Shown here piece by piece: positions 11,151 through 21,700 of a DNA stretch of 64,000 nt (position 1 is the first letter of the stretch; each line of letters starts with the position of its first letter). This DNA comes from Pseudogymnoascus destructans (Eukaryota > Ascomycota > Leotiomycetes > Thelebolales > Thelebolaceae). The notes below the pieces were generated by a model. It worked only from the letters and a program-made list of their open reading frames with translations, ran no database searches and was not told where the DNA came from. A program made the position numbers and the translations under genes. The stretch covers positions 124,001 through 188,000 of the forward strand of contig NW_020167542.1 of assembly GCF_001641265.1 (NCBI RefSeq), read 5' to 3'.

Positions 11151-11341
11151 GCTGCTTGTGTTGTTCGTCAACAACAGACCTTTCAAGATTATTATACTTT
11201 CTCAGTTCTTTCATGGAAATTACCTCAACCGGTAGGCCTGCGATACACAGCGAGAAAGCAAGTGGGAACATGAATATCACAAAATCGGGCAAGTGAGCGA
11301 TATTATATATTATGTCTCATGCGGTTGTGTCAATGCTACAG

Positions 11342-13350
11342 TTAAAAAGCCTCCAAGACGCCTCTTCTTGCGTACTCAGGTGATTGGTGAAGTGCGAACT
11401 GCTCCTCTGAGGAGGCCACGCGAACGAGCGGCTCAAAAGGTATAATTTTGCGAATAGCCACGACAAGCACTCTCCAGATCTCACACGGACCACCCTCCAC
11501 AGCTTCGTTGACACCCTCCCAAGTCAAGTACACATTAGCTGCTCCACCTGGCTGAGCGACTAGCATTTGGTTGAGGGTTCCCGTCATCTGTGAATAGTCT
11601 AACCAAAGATGCGGTGCCGGTCCGGTAATGGACTGGGCAACATTGCAGCGCTCGGAGAACCGAATTTTACCCGAGAAGATTCCCAGCACGTCGCCTGGGT
11701 CTATGGGGACAACAGGGAACACACTAACCAGCTTGGAAATGCCAGGTTGGATTGATATAAAGAATGACCTATTCGTCCCCGATTCTATGTATGCGTCTTT
11801 TGTAAGTAGTTTCGGGGTACTCTCAGCTGATGTCGCTGCGCAGTTTCTGGTAAGCTTCCAGGCCTCTTCTTCGTCATAGCAGTGCCATACATTAGACCCA
11901 TTATCCCAGTTTGATTCTGATATGGTCAGTTGTTCGGTGACCTGTAGTCGGTCCAGCCAGCCCGAGTAGTTACCTTGGGCGTGGGCTATCGCCCGGAGCT
12001 CAATCTGTTTGATATGGTTCGAGTATACCGCTTCCCAGGACACGATGATATTGATCAGTTCCCGATAAGACTGCTTCCTTCTGGGGAAATCCTTGCAAAA
12101 CTTATTGAACCTAGGGTTTCGGTAGAGCAGGATGCATACCACACCAGCATTTTTCATATCCGACAGATCCTTCCACCAGACGCGCCACCTGCGCTGCGTC
12201 TCTTCACTTGTCTGTTCTGTCCCATTTCCGGTCAGCTGAATGAATTCAAATGCTGCAACCTTTTCCTGCGAGGTTAATCCATCATGTGGTCCTGTAGAGA
12301 TAGACATAGGGCCAAGAGTCGCCGCGTATTTCTCGATTATTTCCCAATAGCAGGCTTCCTCCCATGTTTTTTGGAGGCCAATGCCGACACTACCAGCACC
12401 CGATTTTGCTATCATGTCAGTGGCATCCTTGAATGGTAGCTCCATTAGTTTGGTGTACTCTCGAATTTTGACGGTGTTTGTGGTGGTCGTTAGGTTTACC
12501 GATTTGAAGCCAAACTTGCCTGCCTGGATCCTTACCTTCGCGGTCGTCAGCAGCACGGAGGTCATAATGTCGACAGCATCTTCGGGCCGCAGTATCTCTG
12601 ACATACCGCCTTCTAGGGATTGAGTAGTTTGACAACTTGGACCGGCTCGCACTAAGGACTCAGTGGTCTCAGTCGGTGGTATTAGAGCGCTCTGAGCTTG
12701 TGGTAACGCGCTTTCCCCCACGCCCGCTGTAGAAACGGCTGGAGCCAAGTTCTTGATTGAGGCAGTGATGGACGGTAATTTTGAACTAGAACCCCCACTC
12801 TGTGCTCCAAGTTTTGGCTTCTTTTTATGCCGTCCATCCATACCCCCACCCTGTGCTCCACGTTTTCGCTTCTTTTTATGCCGTCCATCCATACCACTAA
12901 AGTTCTCGACAACACCAGATGTTCCACGCAACGAATGTCGAGACGGTGCCGGAGTGGGAGGCCGAGGCGGAGGCGGAGGAGAGGCAGGAGGAGGGGAAGG
13001 AGAGGAAGGAGGAGGCGAAGGAAGGGGCGATTGTGCTATTGAAGGGACTATAGTTTTCGTGATAACGTCGCTCATGTCGTCGTCGGCGTCGATGATCACC
13101 GGGCAGTTAGCAAAATCACCTGGCCTTCCCAGCCGGATTCGATGCGAACGTGCTGAATACAATTAGATTGAACGTAACAGGTCCACCGCTGTAGCTCACT
13201 AAATTTGAAAAACATAACCATCTCCTGCTCCAGGGTAGCCTCATCGGCATCAGCTATGCCATTCTCCGCAAGTATAGCGCGGAACATGCTCCGCGTATGA
13301 TCAGTAATTCCGGTGGCTAGAGACCCAGTGTTACCTACTATTGAGGCCAT
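11342..13350 (-). CDS. Uncharacterised Pro-rich fungal protein
   Basis: Two exons, 13350-13200 and 13152-11342, joined over a 47-nt intron (GTGAGC donor, TTCAG acceptor, phase 1) give 653 residues. After a short N-terminal exon come an acidic patch (VIIDADDDMSD), a Pro-rich stretch at about residues 90-125, and a tandemly duplicated basic segment (MDGRHKKKRKRGAQ, MDGRHKKKPKLGAQ) that could be a nuclear localisation signal. The C-terminal ~450 residues look globular. The last 150 (GDVLGIFSGKIRF ... AIRKIIPFEPLVRV) faintly recall SET-domain ends, but I see no catalytic motif I would trust. Function unknown. Three ~104-bp tandem repeats lie just upstream. Confidence 0.7.
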
Positions 13351-13414
13351 TTCAACCAGGTATAAGAAGTGGTTGTGATGGTGATCGCTCCAGAGTCAAG
13401 TGAATCCCTCTGTG

Positions 13415-13735
13415 ACTGCGAGTGGACTTCGAACCTTCTAATCTATTTGGATGCAAAAGAATCACGTGCATAATCCCTGTCATTGTAACTCCACAACGAG
13501 TGTGGAATCGCTTAAGTGCGAGTGGACTTCGATACTTCTAAGTTATTTCTGGATGCAAATCAATCACGTGCATAATCCCTGTCATTGTAACTCCACAACG
13601 AGTGTGGAATCGCTTAAGTGCGAGTGGACTTCGATACTTCTAAGTTAATCTATTTCTGGATGCAAATCAATCACGTGCATAATCCCTGTCATTGTAACTC
13701 CACAACGAGTGTGGAATTATTTCGCTCAAGGGTAA
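13415..13735. repeat. Three tandem copies of a ~102-107 bp unit
   Basis: Units start near 13418, 13516 and 13619. Each contains GCGAGTGGACTTCGA, ATCACGTGCATAATCCC (spacing 102 then 107 bp; it includes a CACGTG E-box) and CCACAACGAGTGTGG, an imperfect palindrome. They sit 70-385 bp upstream of the start codon at 13350, so they may be iterated regulatory sites. Confidence 0.85.
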
Positions 13736-14156
13736 GTTACTCACCTATCACGATACAACTGTGAATACCAATACCTACATACGTTCTTGGGGTAATCTTA
13801 CAATATCAATAATTGCAGTAATGAACAGAATAATAAACAGGTTTGTATGACTCTCAACCTAGCTGAAATCTCCTATCCTATCCTATACAATCACCGCTGC
13901 GGCCGGCTTCATACCTCCATCAAATGTGAAACTATTGCAGCTATCCAGAGACGTCAGTCCGATATGCCTTCCTCAACAAAAAGACTTTGTCCTTTACATC
14001 CAGCGGCTGCCCCTGGGCTCGTCTTTAACGTCACCATCCCATGGATGAAGTCGTACTTTTCGTCAACTCCTTGCTTCTCTGCCAGTATGCTATCAACAGA
14101 GTCGTTATCATCTACGATTTGAGAGGAGGCAGCGTCTTTAACAAATTGAACGTCTC
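13736..14156. other. Intergenic
   Basis: No supported gene or repeat; only weak shadow ORFs on the plus strand. Confidence 0.4.
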
Positions 14157-14819
14157 TTACTGTCTCATCTCCTGAGCATTTGGATCGTAATCAAGCTCGC
14201 GCTCCTCGTCGCGACGCCTTCCACTATGAGTCCCGGCCCCAGGGTCGCTTGTGACAGCAGGTGCATAGTCAAAGGGCCTCTTTCCCTTGTTGGTGGCCGG
14301 AGACGAGCTTGCACCGTCAGAATGGGCCTCTCGCTGATGCGCCACAAAACTCTCGTGACAATCAAAACTCCGTCTGCAAAGTATGCAGTGAATTTCTTGG
14401 GAAGGACCACCATAGATCTGACGAATTATACGGCTACGTGGGGGTCCACTGAAGCGCTTCCGAAGTTGAGTCTCTGTCCCAGACCGAATAATCCAGCGAG
14501 CCGGGAGACCCGCAATCCGATCTCTGTTGGCAATCACGAACCGGGAATTTCGAGAATTTAGAACTTTGCGAATGTTATACTTTCTGTATTGGTACTCCGG
14601 ATACTTTAGAGCAAGCCATTCGTGAATTTCAGCAACGGTCATTCGCGGATTTCCTGAGTTCAACAAACACGTTGCGATCAAATGGATGCCCTGTCCAGAT
14701 TCCACGGGTAATGCTCTAGTAGTTTGAAGCGATTTATGCATACTTTTGAGCTGGACAGAATTCATAGTTTGAAATGATGCTTTGGGAAGGTTGGTAATGA
14801 TGCAATATTGAAGTTGCAA
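14157..14819 (-). CDS. Winged-helix-like protein with one C2H2 finger
   Basis: Up to 220 residues in one exon; a second Met at residue 19 is an alternative start. Residues ~45-110 (IHLIATCLLNSGNPRMTVAEIHEWL..KYPEY...NIRKVLNS..RFVI) follow the order of a forkhead-type winged helix: helix 1, then T.AEI..W, then helix 3 with NIR..L, then the strand RWII. A C2H2 finger follows (CILCRRSFDCHESFVAHQREAH). The tail is acidic and basic. This suggests a DNA-binding protein. I know of no named family with this pairing; the forkhead likeness is by eye. Confidence 0.6.
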   Translation of the reverse strand: MQLQYCIITNLPKASFQTMNSVQLKSMHKSLQTTRALPVESGQGIHLIATCLLNSGNPRMTVAEIHEWLALKYPEYQYRKYNIRKVLNSRNSRFVIANRDRIAGLPARWIIRSGTETQLRKRFSGPPRSRIIRQIYGGPSQEIHCILCRRSFDCHESFVAHQREAHSDGASSSPATNKGKRPFDYAPAVTSDPGAGTHSGRRRDEERELDYDPNAQEMRQ

Positions 14820-15609
14820 GGTGGGACTTTGTTAGCGATCTGCAATGGCGACAATGTGACCCGATTCAAGGAGAGAAGTGTATGTACGATGATCTTGTAC
14901 TGTAGTATATAAGGTGCCAGGTTTCCTGTACCTGCTACAGCGATCCACTTTTTGGCTCATTACTCAAGTCAGGATGTACATAATCGACGTCATTGGTGAT
15001 CATCCAGTTTTGACCCCTGTGGAGTTTGTGGCTGCATCAACCCGCATCAACCCTGTAATAAGCTAGCGCAGCGTCAAAATTGACGACAAGGAAAATCAAC
15101 CCACCTCCAAAATTGATCCCTCGAACAAAGCGAAGAAAGGATAGAATACCGCTCCAGCCAGTTGTGACTCTATGACTATGAAATGGTAAATAAGAGCAAC
15201 CAAGCAGCAAGGCAGTTTTTGTCATGCCAAAACTAGAGCGCTTTTGCCCCTCAAATTCTTGCTGGTAGCGTTCTCGCATCCTTCAAGGGTCTGTTTTCAA
15301 CCCTCTATTGATGTAGCAATGCGACTTTTGGCTTCTTACGTGTAACTGGTAAAGCGAATTCTGGAGAAGACATACAAAAGGCAATAACTAACTGGAAAAT
15401 AGTGAGCATTCATCTATCCGGGCTACAGCGATACACTTTTACGTTCAGGCTCAAACTCTACGCGATCGGGACGTCCGATTACTCTCTAACGTAGAAGAGA
15501 GGACATTAGCACGATGAATTACACGAGTTACTAGTACTGCCCTCCCAGCAACACCTGCGTTGGCCCAAATCAATATCCTACAATTAAAGGAACGAATTCT
15601 CGACAATTA

Positions 15610-15755
15610 GAGTCGTTGCGGCGGCATCAAGAGGCTACATATGAGAAGATATCGCAGCGGTTTGGCAGTTTGACGAAAAGAACCAGAACTCGAGAACGTG
15701 TATAACATAGATGAGACGGGATTTGTAGTGGGAACGACGCAATCGGAAATTTAGT
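15610..15755 (+). pseudogene. Pogo/Fot-type DDE transposase relic
   Basis: A frame near 15681-15750 reads ENVYNIDETGFVVGTTQSE, the conserved first-Asp block (YN.DETGF..G) of pogo/Fot transposases. Neighbouring sequence has stops and no longer frame, so this is an old fragment. Confidence 0.7.
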
Positions 15756-15849
15756 GGAACACTCGGGAGCAGCCTATGTATGTGTGTGGCTCACGCCCGC
15801 GGGTCTTAGGCCCATTACGCTCGAAAGCCCCCCACACCTCTAGAGACCG

Positions 15850-16140
15850 CCGCTTGAGGGAGCCGAGCGCCTCCCACGCCCCGCGGTCTCCAGAGCAGGG
15901 AGACTCGGGAGATTGGCTGGATCTGGCGATTTCAGGGCCCCAGAGGCGGGAGACTCGGGAGATTGGCCTGATCTGGCGATCCCAGTTCTCCAGGGAGCCG
16001 AGTTGCTCCCACGCCCCGCGGTCTCCAGAGGCGGGAGACTCGGAAGATTGGCTGGATCTGGCGATTCCAGGTCTCCAGAGGCGGGAGTCTCGGGAGATTG
16101 GCCGGATCTGGCGATCATCCCAGGTCTCCAGAAATAGTGG
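15850..16140. repeat. Tandem repeat, 51-54 bp units
   Basis: About four units built from GTCTCCAGAGGCGGGAGA and GATTGGCTGGATCTGGCGAT. A longer block containing CTCCCACGCCCCGCGG is repeated twice. GC-rich, non-coding. Confidence 0.8.
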
Positions 16141-17446
16141 GCTCTAGGGAGTGGCCGGAAGCGCAATGAAGGACATATTATTATATCCTGAAGGACCATT
16201 GGGAGCTCCTAGCCTCACTGCCTGGTTGATTTATTCGATTGCAGCTATGTAAGCCGTTCTAAACTGTTTCTCCATTTTCGTTCATAGTTATCTATAGATC
16301 TAATGACTCTGAACTTGTCAGACCTTTCCTAGCCTGCCCTTACTTCTATATACAGATTTTACTCGTCTACACTACGTATATTTAGATGGACTACCCGGAA
16401 TTGCTCTAGGATAACCTTGGCTGCTTGATGAGCTGCAGAAAGCGTTCGTGTCGACGCATGAGGCCTACCTACCCACATCCGGTGTCGCTCGTTCTCTACA
16501 TTCCAAGAGGATGTGTCGCACCGTCTGTCGCCGGTAACCGCATTGGCATCATCTATGTCGGCCTTGTTGATGGCCTAGAGGTAGGCGCGTTGCTGATCTT
16601 TCCTGTGTGATGACCGAGGTGATCGGCCTTTGTATACCAATATGTGTGGTGAGCCGGTAAGAGGTAGTGATTTGTCTATGTATTCCGTTATAGAGTAGGT
16701 ACTATTGCAGCAGCACCAAAATGATAGTTAATGTCGCTTCACCACTGCACATGCATCATGTTGTTTGAGTGCTGCTTTTGGATATTTATCACTGCGGGTG
16801 AATGGCGCTATCCACCAAAGGTGCTACAATGTGCTGCTGGAGCTACTTCAGCCGACTAAGCTAGTAGCTGCAGTTGGAGCGCTAGAAATGACTCCTCGAT
16901 GCAGTATAGCCGACCTAAGGACAGAGACTTGGAATGATATTTTTAGTGATGATCTTAGGTCTAATAAATGGCTCCCGGAACGTCCAAAACAGTCCCCCTG
17001 GTGTAATGTTTTAAATGTAACAAACGGCTCCTCGAAACCAATACTCGGCTCCAGTGTTGAATACTTGAGCTGGATTGCCCTTGCGTTTTTGGCTTAAGAA
17101 CCGGCCGGAATTTCTGCAGCGCAGTTGCCCTAGGAAACATTAATGGATTGCAAGGACAAGTGTGATGGTGGATAGGCATAACTACTGGATAAGCTGGTTT
17201 TGGAAGCAACGGTAATGTCATATGTGCAATTTTATGCTTACCGGGACCCCTGCTGTATGCCATGGCCGCCGAAGAGTGCTTCCCTACATACCAGACAATT
17301 CTGATGCTGATATGGCCTTTCAAAGGTAAACTGCTGCAGCCACTAAGTGCCAGCAACATCCCAACTATGTTAAAATCTAGCCCTACAATTCTTAGAATTT
17401 GAGACACATCTTCAAAGTGTCAGCTGTCGAAATACTCTATCAAATA

Positions 17447-17803
17447 ATGGGTAAAATACAGAAGCGACAAACCCAGAATGCATCTAGGAGGAAAATCTCT
17501 TTGATCAACAAGACATATGAGTATGGGAAGCTATATGGTGCAGATGTAGCTTTAATCATCTACCAGAATGGGCGATATACAACCTATAGATCTGTCAGCA
17601 AGCCCTGTTTTCCACCTTCGATGGAAGAAATTGTGAGTCCGCCCAAGATGTTAATAGGATTATGGTTAATTACAAGTTAGATGCTTTCATATCCAGTCCC
17701 TAATAATATATTGCCAAGTGATGTTGCTGAGAAATCTCAACGGAAACGGGAGCTAAAAAATCAGGAACAAGCGGGTAGTAAGGAGGAAAGCGTAGATACA
17801 TAA
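17447..17803 (+). CDS. Very small MADS-box protein
   Basis: Two exons, 17447-17632 and 17681-17803, with a 48-nt intron (GTGAGT...GTTAG, phase 0), giving 102 residues. Residues ~1-50 (KIQKRQTQNASRRKISLINK, TYEYGKLYGADVALIIYQNG) follow the MADS (SRF-type) box: basic KR stretch, R.ISL..K, YE.GKL..ADVALII. A tail with SYPVPNNILPSDV and a charged end follows. MADS proteins bind CArG-like DNA as dimers. The usual RRN/LLKKA section of the box is shortened here, so DNA binding is uncertain. Single-box short MADS-like proteins occur in fungi; the role is unknown. Confidence 0.65.
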
Positions 17804-18125
17804 TATCGAGTATCGCTATCTACAAATCCGCAGACTTCAGTTAAACCTTCTGAACAAGGCTCATCGGGGCTTGGATCTCTGGGTGTACAACATGTATGTG
17901 CCTTTACTACCGCCAAAATTCAACACCCGATGATCTCGAGACGGAAGACATAACGAGCGCTATCAGTGTCTGCAACATCTCATACGCACTAGCGGGACTT
18001 CACTAGCTCCGTTGTTAGCATATCCGATGTGTAAAGGCAACTGAAGGGATAGATGTGGAGTGGAAGTGAAGACTGTTTAATTTTGCTAAGTAAAGTGGTC
18101 TATAAACCAACGGCTAAAACTACTA
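17804..18125. other. Intergenic
   Basis: No supported feature; ends at the TA (18124-18125) that borders element B. Confidence 0.4.
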
Positions 18126-18385
18126 ACGTGCATCCCTGCATCACGGGACGCACTCCGTGACGGGACAAACTATTAGTACTTTGAATTCAATTGATTCTAT
18201 ATTTGTGAGTCCATTGAAAATTCTAATATTTTTGTGTTAGTTGTGTTGTGTGATCACTCCTGAACAGTCCAAACCCCGGCTACTTTGAAATTTACGATCA
18301 CGTTGTCGCTGTCGCGCCTGGTTGCGGAGGGCGTCAATTGGTAGTATAATAGGACTCCTCGACCTACAGCACCACCACGAGGTCT
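18126..18385 (+). repeat. Element B left inverted arm
   Basis: Pairs with 23375-23632. Shared landmarks: GTGACGGGACAAACTATT, TTTGAATTCAATTGATTCTA, GAGTCCATTGAAAATTC, CAGTCCAAACCCC and AGTATAATAG. Confidence 0.85.
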
Positions 18386-18754
18386 TCGCGCCTTTCAAAC
18401 TCATAGAACTATTTGATCTGGGTTTCCGAGCCTTAACACGGTGCTAAAAAAGTATTATTAGCCTTGTGGTGACTAGGGAGTGCTATGTCATGCGACGTTA
18501 ATACATGGGTGGGTACTTCCAATCAAACGATCAAGGATCCCTAGTCATTTGGTAATAGGGCTTAGTTACGCTTGGCACGCGCTATCACTTTTAACACCCG
18601 TGCCACTGCCACTAGCAGCTGCGGCACTTTCTTTCTACGAGAACAAGAACCTCTTTTCTCCATCTTTCCTTCGTTAATTCTTCTTGTAACACAAACGAGC
18701 ATTTGCACTGCACCCTTTGCATTCGCCTGTGACACCAAAAGCAAGTAGATTTTA
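18386..18754. other. 3' flank of the WD40 NLR gene inside element B
   Basis: No gene. A degenerate continuation of the inverted arm (AGCCTTGTGG, TTAATAC) can be followed to ~18510. Confidence 0.4.
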
Positions 18755-21700
18755 CTAAGAATAGCAGCTACGTATAATATTTATTGAAACTCCAATGACG
18801 AAAACCTTCCCAGTGGAACATCCAATAGCAAGTGTGGAGCCTGTATACGAAATACTAGAGTTATGACCCCGGAAGCCAGGTGGTAACCAAAGAAGGTTCT
18901 CGTCGTTCCATACAACCCAATGCCCGCTAATACCTAATCCTTTACGGTCACTTTTGCCACCTACCTCTTGAGAGGATGTAGGCAAGGTTAGGAACCCAGT
19001 TGTATTTACCTTAAGACAACCAATGTTTGTGATCAAGATCGAGTTAGTAATATCAAATGATAGAGTCGAGATGTAGCAATTAACTTCGAGCGTCTGCTGC
19101 AGCGTGCCTGTAGCTGCGTCCCAGACCTTGACCGTGTTGTCATACGACGCTGACGCCAGCAGCTTCGAGTCGTGTGAGAAGGCGACAGAGATGACCCCGC
19201 TGCTGTGCCCCTCGAGCGTCTGCTGCAGCGTGCCTGTAGCCGCGTCCCAGACCTTGACCGTCTTGTCATACGACGCTGACGCCAGCAGCTTCGAGTCGTG
19301 TGAGAAGGCGACAGAGATGACCGCGCCGCTGTGCCCCTCGAGCGTCTGCTGTAGCGTGCCTGTAGCTGCGTCCCAGACCTTGACCGTGTTGTCATACGAC
19401 GCTGACGCCAGCAGCTTCGAGTCGTGTAAGAAGGCGACAGAGCTGACCGCGCTGCTGTGCCCCTCGAGCGTCTGCTGCAGCGTGCCTGTAGCCGCGTCCC
19501 AGACCTTGACCGTGTTGTCATGCGACGCTGACGCCAGCAGCTTCGAGTCGTGTGAGAAGGCGACAGAGATGACCCCGCTGCTGTGCCCCTCGAGCGTCTG
19601 CTGCAGCGTGCCTGTAGCCGCGTCCCAGACCTTAACCATCTTGTCATCTGACGCTGACGCCAGCAGCTTCGAGTCGTGTGAGAAGGCGACAGAGCTGACC
19701 GGGCCGCTGTGCCCCTCGAGCGTCTGCTGTAGAGTGCCTGTAGCTGCGTCCCAGACCTTGACCGTCTTGTCATACGACGCTGACGCCAGCAGCTTCGAGT
19801 CGTGTGAGAAGGCGACAGAGATGACCCCGCTGCTGTGCCCCTCGAGCGTCTGCTGCAGCGTGCCTGTAGCCGCGTCCCAGACCTTGACCGCGTTGTTATG
19901 CGACGCTGACGCCAGCAGCTTCGAGTCGTGTGAGAAGGCGACAGAGATGACCCCGCTGCTGTGCCCCTCGAGCGTCTGCTGCAGCGTGCCTGTAGCCGCG
20001 TCCCAGACCTTGACCGTCTTGTCATACGAAGCTGACGCCAGCAGCTTCGAGTCGTGTGAGAAGGCGACAGAGATGACCGCGCCGCTGTGCCCCTCGAGCG
20101 TCTGCTGCAGCGTGCCTGTAGCCGCGTCCCAGACCTTAACCATCTTGTCATCTGACGCTGACGCCAGCAGCTTCGAGTCGTGTGAGAAGGCGACAGAGCT
20201 GACCGGGCCGCTGTGCCCCTCGAGCGTCCGCTGCAGCGTGCCTGTAGCCGCGTCCCAGACCTTGACCGTCTTGTCATGCGACGCTGACGCCAGCAGCTTC
20301 GAGTCGTGTGAGAAGGCGACGGAGCTGACCGCGCTGCTGTGCCCCTCGATCGTCTGCTGCAGCGTGCCTGTAGCCGCGTCCCAGACCTTGACCGTCTTGT
20401 CATACGACGCTGACGCTAGCAGCTTCGAGTCGTGTGAGAAGGCGACAGAGTTGACCGTGCTGCTGTGCCCCTCGAGCGTCTGCTGCAGCGTGCCTGTAGC
20501 CGCGTCCCACACCTTGACTGTGTTGTCATACGACGCTGACGCCAGCAGCTTCGAGTCGTGTGAGAAGGCGATAGAGCTGACCGCGTTGCTGTGCCCCTCG
20601 AGCGTCTGCAAAACGGCATTCCATTCCAGATCTGTATTTGGCTCCTGTACGATCCAATCAGGGATATAATTCTGGAATGTATTTCGAATAATGCTTTTCT
20701 TTGGGGCGAAGGTAAGTGCAGAGGAGTAGAGTTGGAGGGGCGACAAGTCAGCTATGGAGCAGTAGCTAAGGATAAAGCGCTTTGCATCGTGAAGGAATCT
20801 AGATATTTGGCTGCTTTTTATCGGCTTAAAAATTATATTTAGTAAATACTTGCAGTTGAGATTAGTGAGTGACATACTTCTATTATAGCCATTAAGTTGT
20901 CTACCATCCCAATGCTTCCTCGTAGCCTTCCAATAAAGCTTAATGATTCAAGCCAATGGAGAAAGTGACACTTGAGAAAATTGTGGACTTCGTCGTTATC
21001 GCATATAATGCTTCCGCTTTCCTTTAAGTGGTATACCCAATACTGGCAAGCATATTGAATGTCAGATGGTAGGTGAGAATCTATCGTTTGTTTATCGACA
21101 TCTGCTCGTGGCCTTTCTGGTGTCCGAAGATTGCAAATATCTTTCTTGAGATTTTCGCTTGTAGATAGGAGTTTAAGGCATCGGGTCACTAACTTGTTAT
21201 GGGCATTTTTCTCATCGACCCAGAAGGGGTTCGTCTCGCGCTTCTCAGTATCAACGAGAAAGTCCCGGAACGACAAATGGAGCAGTCGTATAGGGTGATC
21301 AGGACGAGAGGGGACGCTTAGAACGGAGTGGAGGAAATCTGTTCTGCTATCAACAGTACCTTCAGGGACTCCAAGTAGTCGATCGAGAGAAGTAGCGGAG
21401 AGAGGGCTAGCGAGAATGATGATCGAGCCGATGACTTGCCGGAATTCTTCTACTAGACCTCTTCTCTCTGAAATAGTAACCCCGACGAGTAGCTGGTCCA
21501 GGACTGGGAGATACGTTGCGTCAAGTTTAGATGCTTGGCTTCTAGTCTCATACTTTAGGACCTTAGCAAGCTGATCCTTTGGTTGGCCGCATTTTCGGTC
21601 ATTGATGAACCGGCAGACGGTTGTAGCAAAAATGAACAACGGAATAGCCATTCCGACCAAGCTTTGAATAGTTGTGTGGCCTGGCCAATACGCGGGTAAT

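Larger units (their letters stand above)
9962..11341. other. Intergenic with remnants
   Basis: No intact gene. A short open frame at 10321-10082 (minus; GKQYLLVAWWFNRS) looks like a gene fragment of unknown family. A perfect hairpin lies at 10483-10520 and an F-box upstream-region duplicate at 10915-11150. Confidence 0.5.
14820..17446. other. Long intergenic stretch with a transposase relic and a minisatellite
   Basis: No intact gene. Contains a pogo/Fot transposase fragment (about 15610-15750), a 51-54 bp tandem repeat (about 15850-16140) and scattered short ORFs, the longest at 16765-17097, which I do not recognise. Confidence 0.5.

Noticed and set aside
13153..13178. 26-nt intron (GTTACG...CAG) in the Pro-rich gene
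   Set aside because: Too short for a fungal spliceosomal intron. The 47-nt intron 13153-13199 with a GTGAGC donor uses the same acceptor and keeps frame.
13415..13735. Repeat array as a CRISPR
   Set aside because: Units are tandem copies with no unique spacers, and the genome is fungal.
19033..20669. Long open frames on the plus strand (521 codons) and in another minus frame (456 codons) across the WD40 array
   Set aside because: The 126-bp repeat is a multiple of three, so any frame without a stop in one unit stays open in all units. The true WD40 frame has clear domain identity and splice junctions; the others are shadows.
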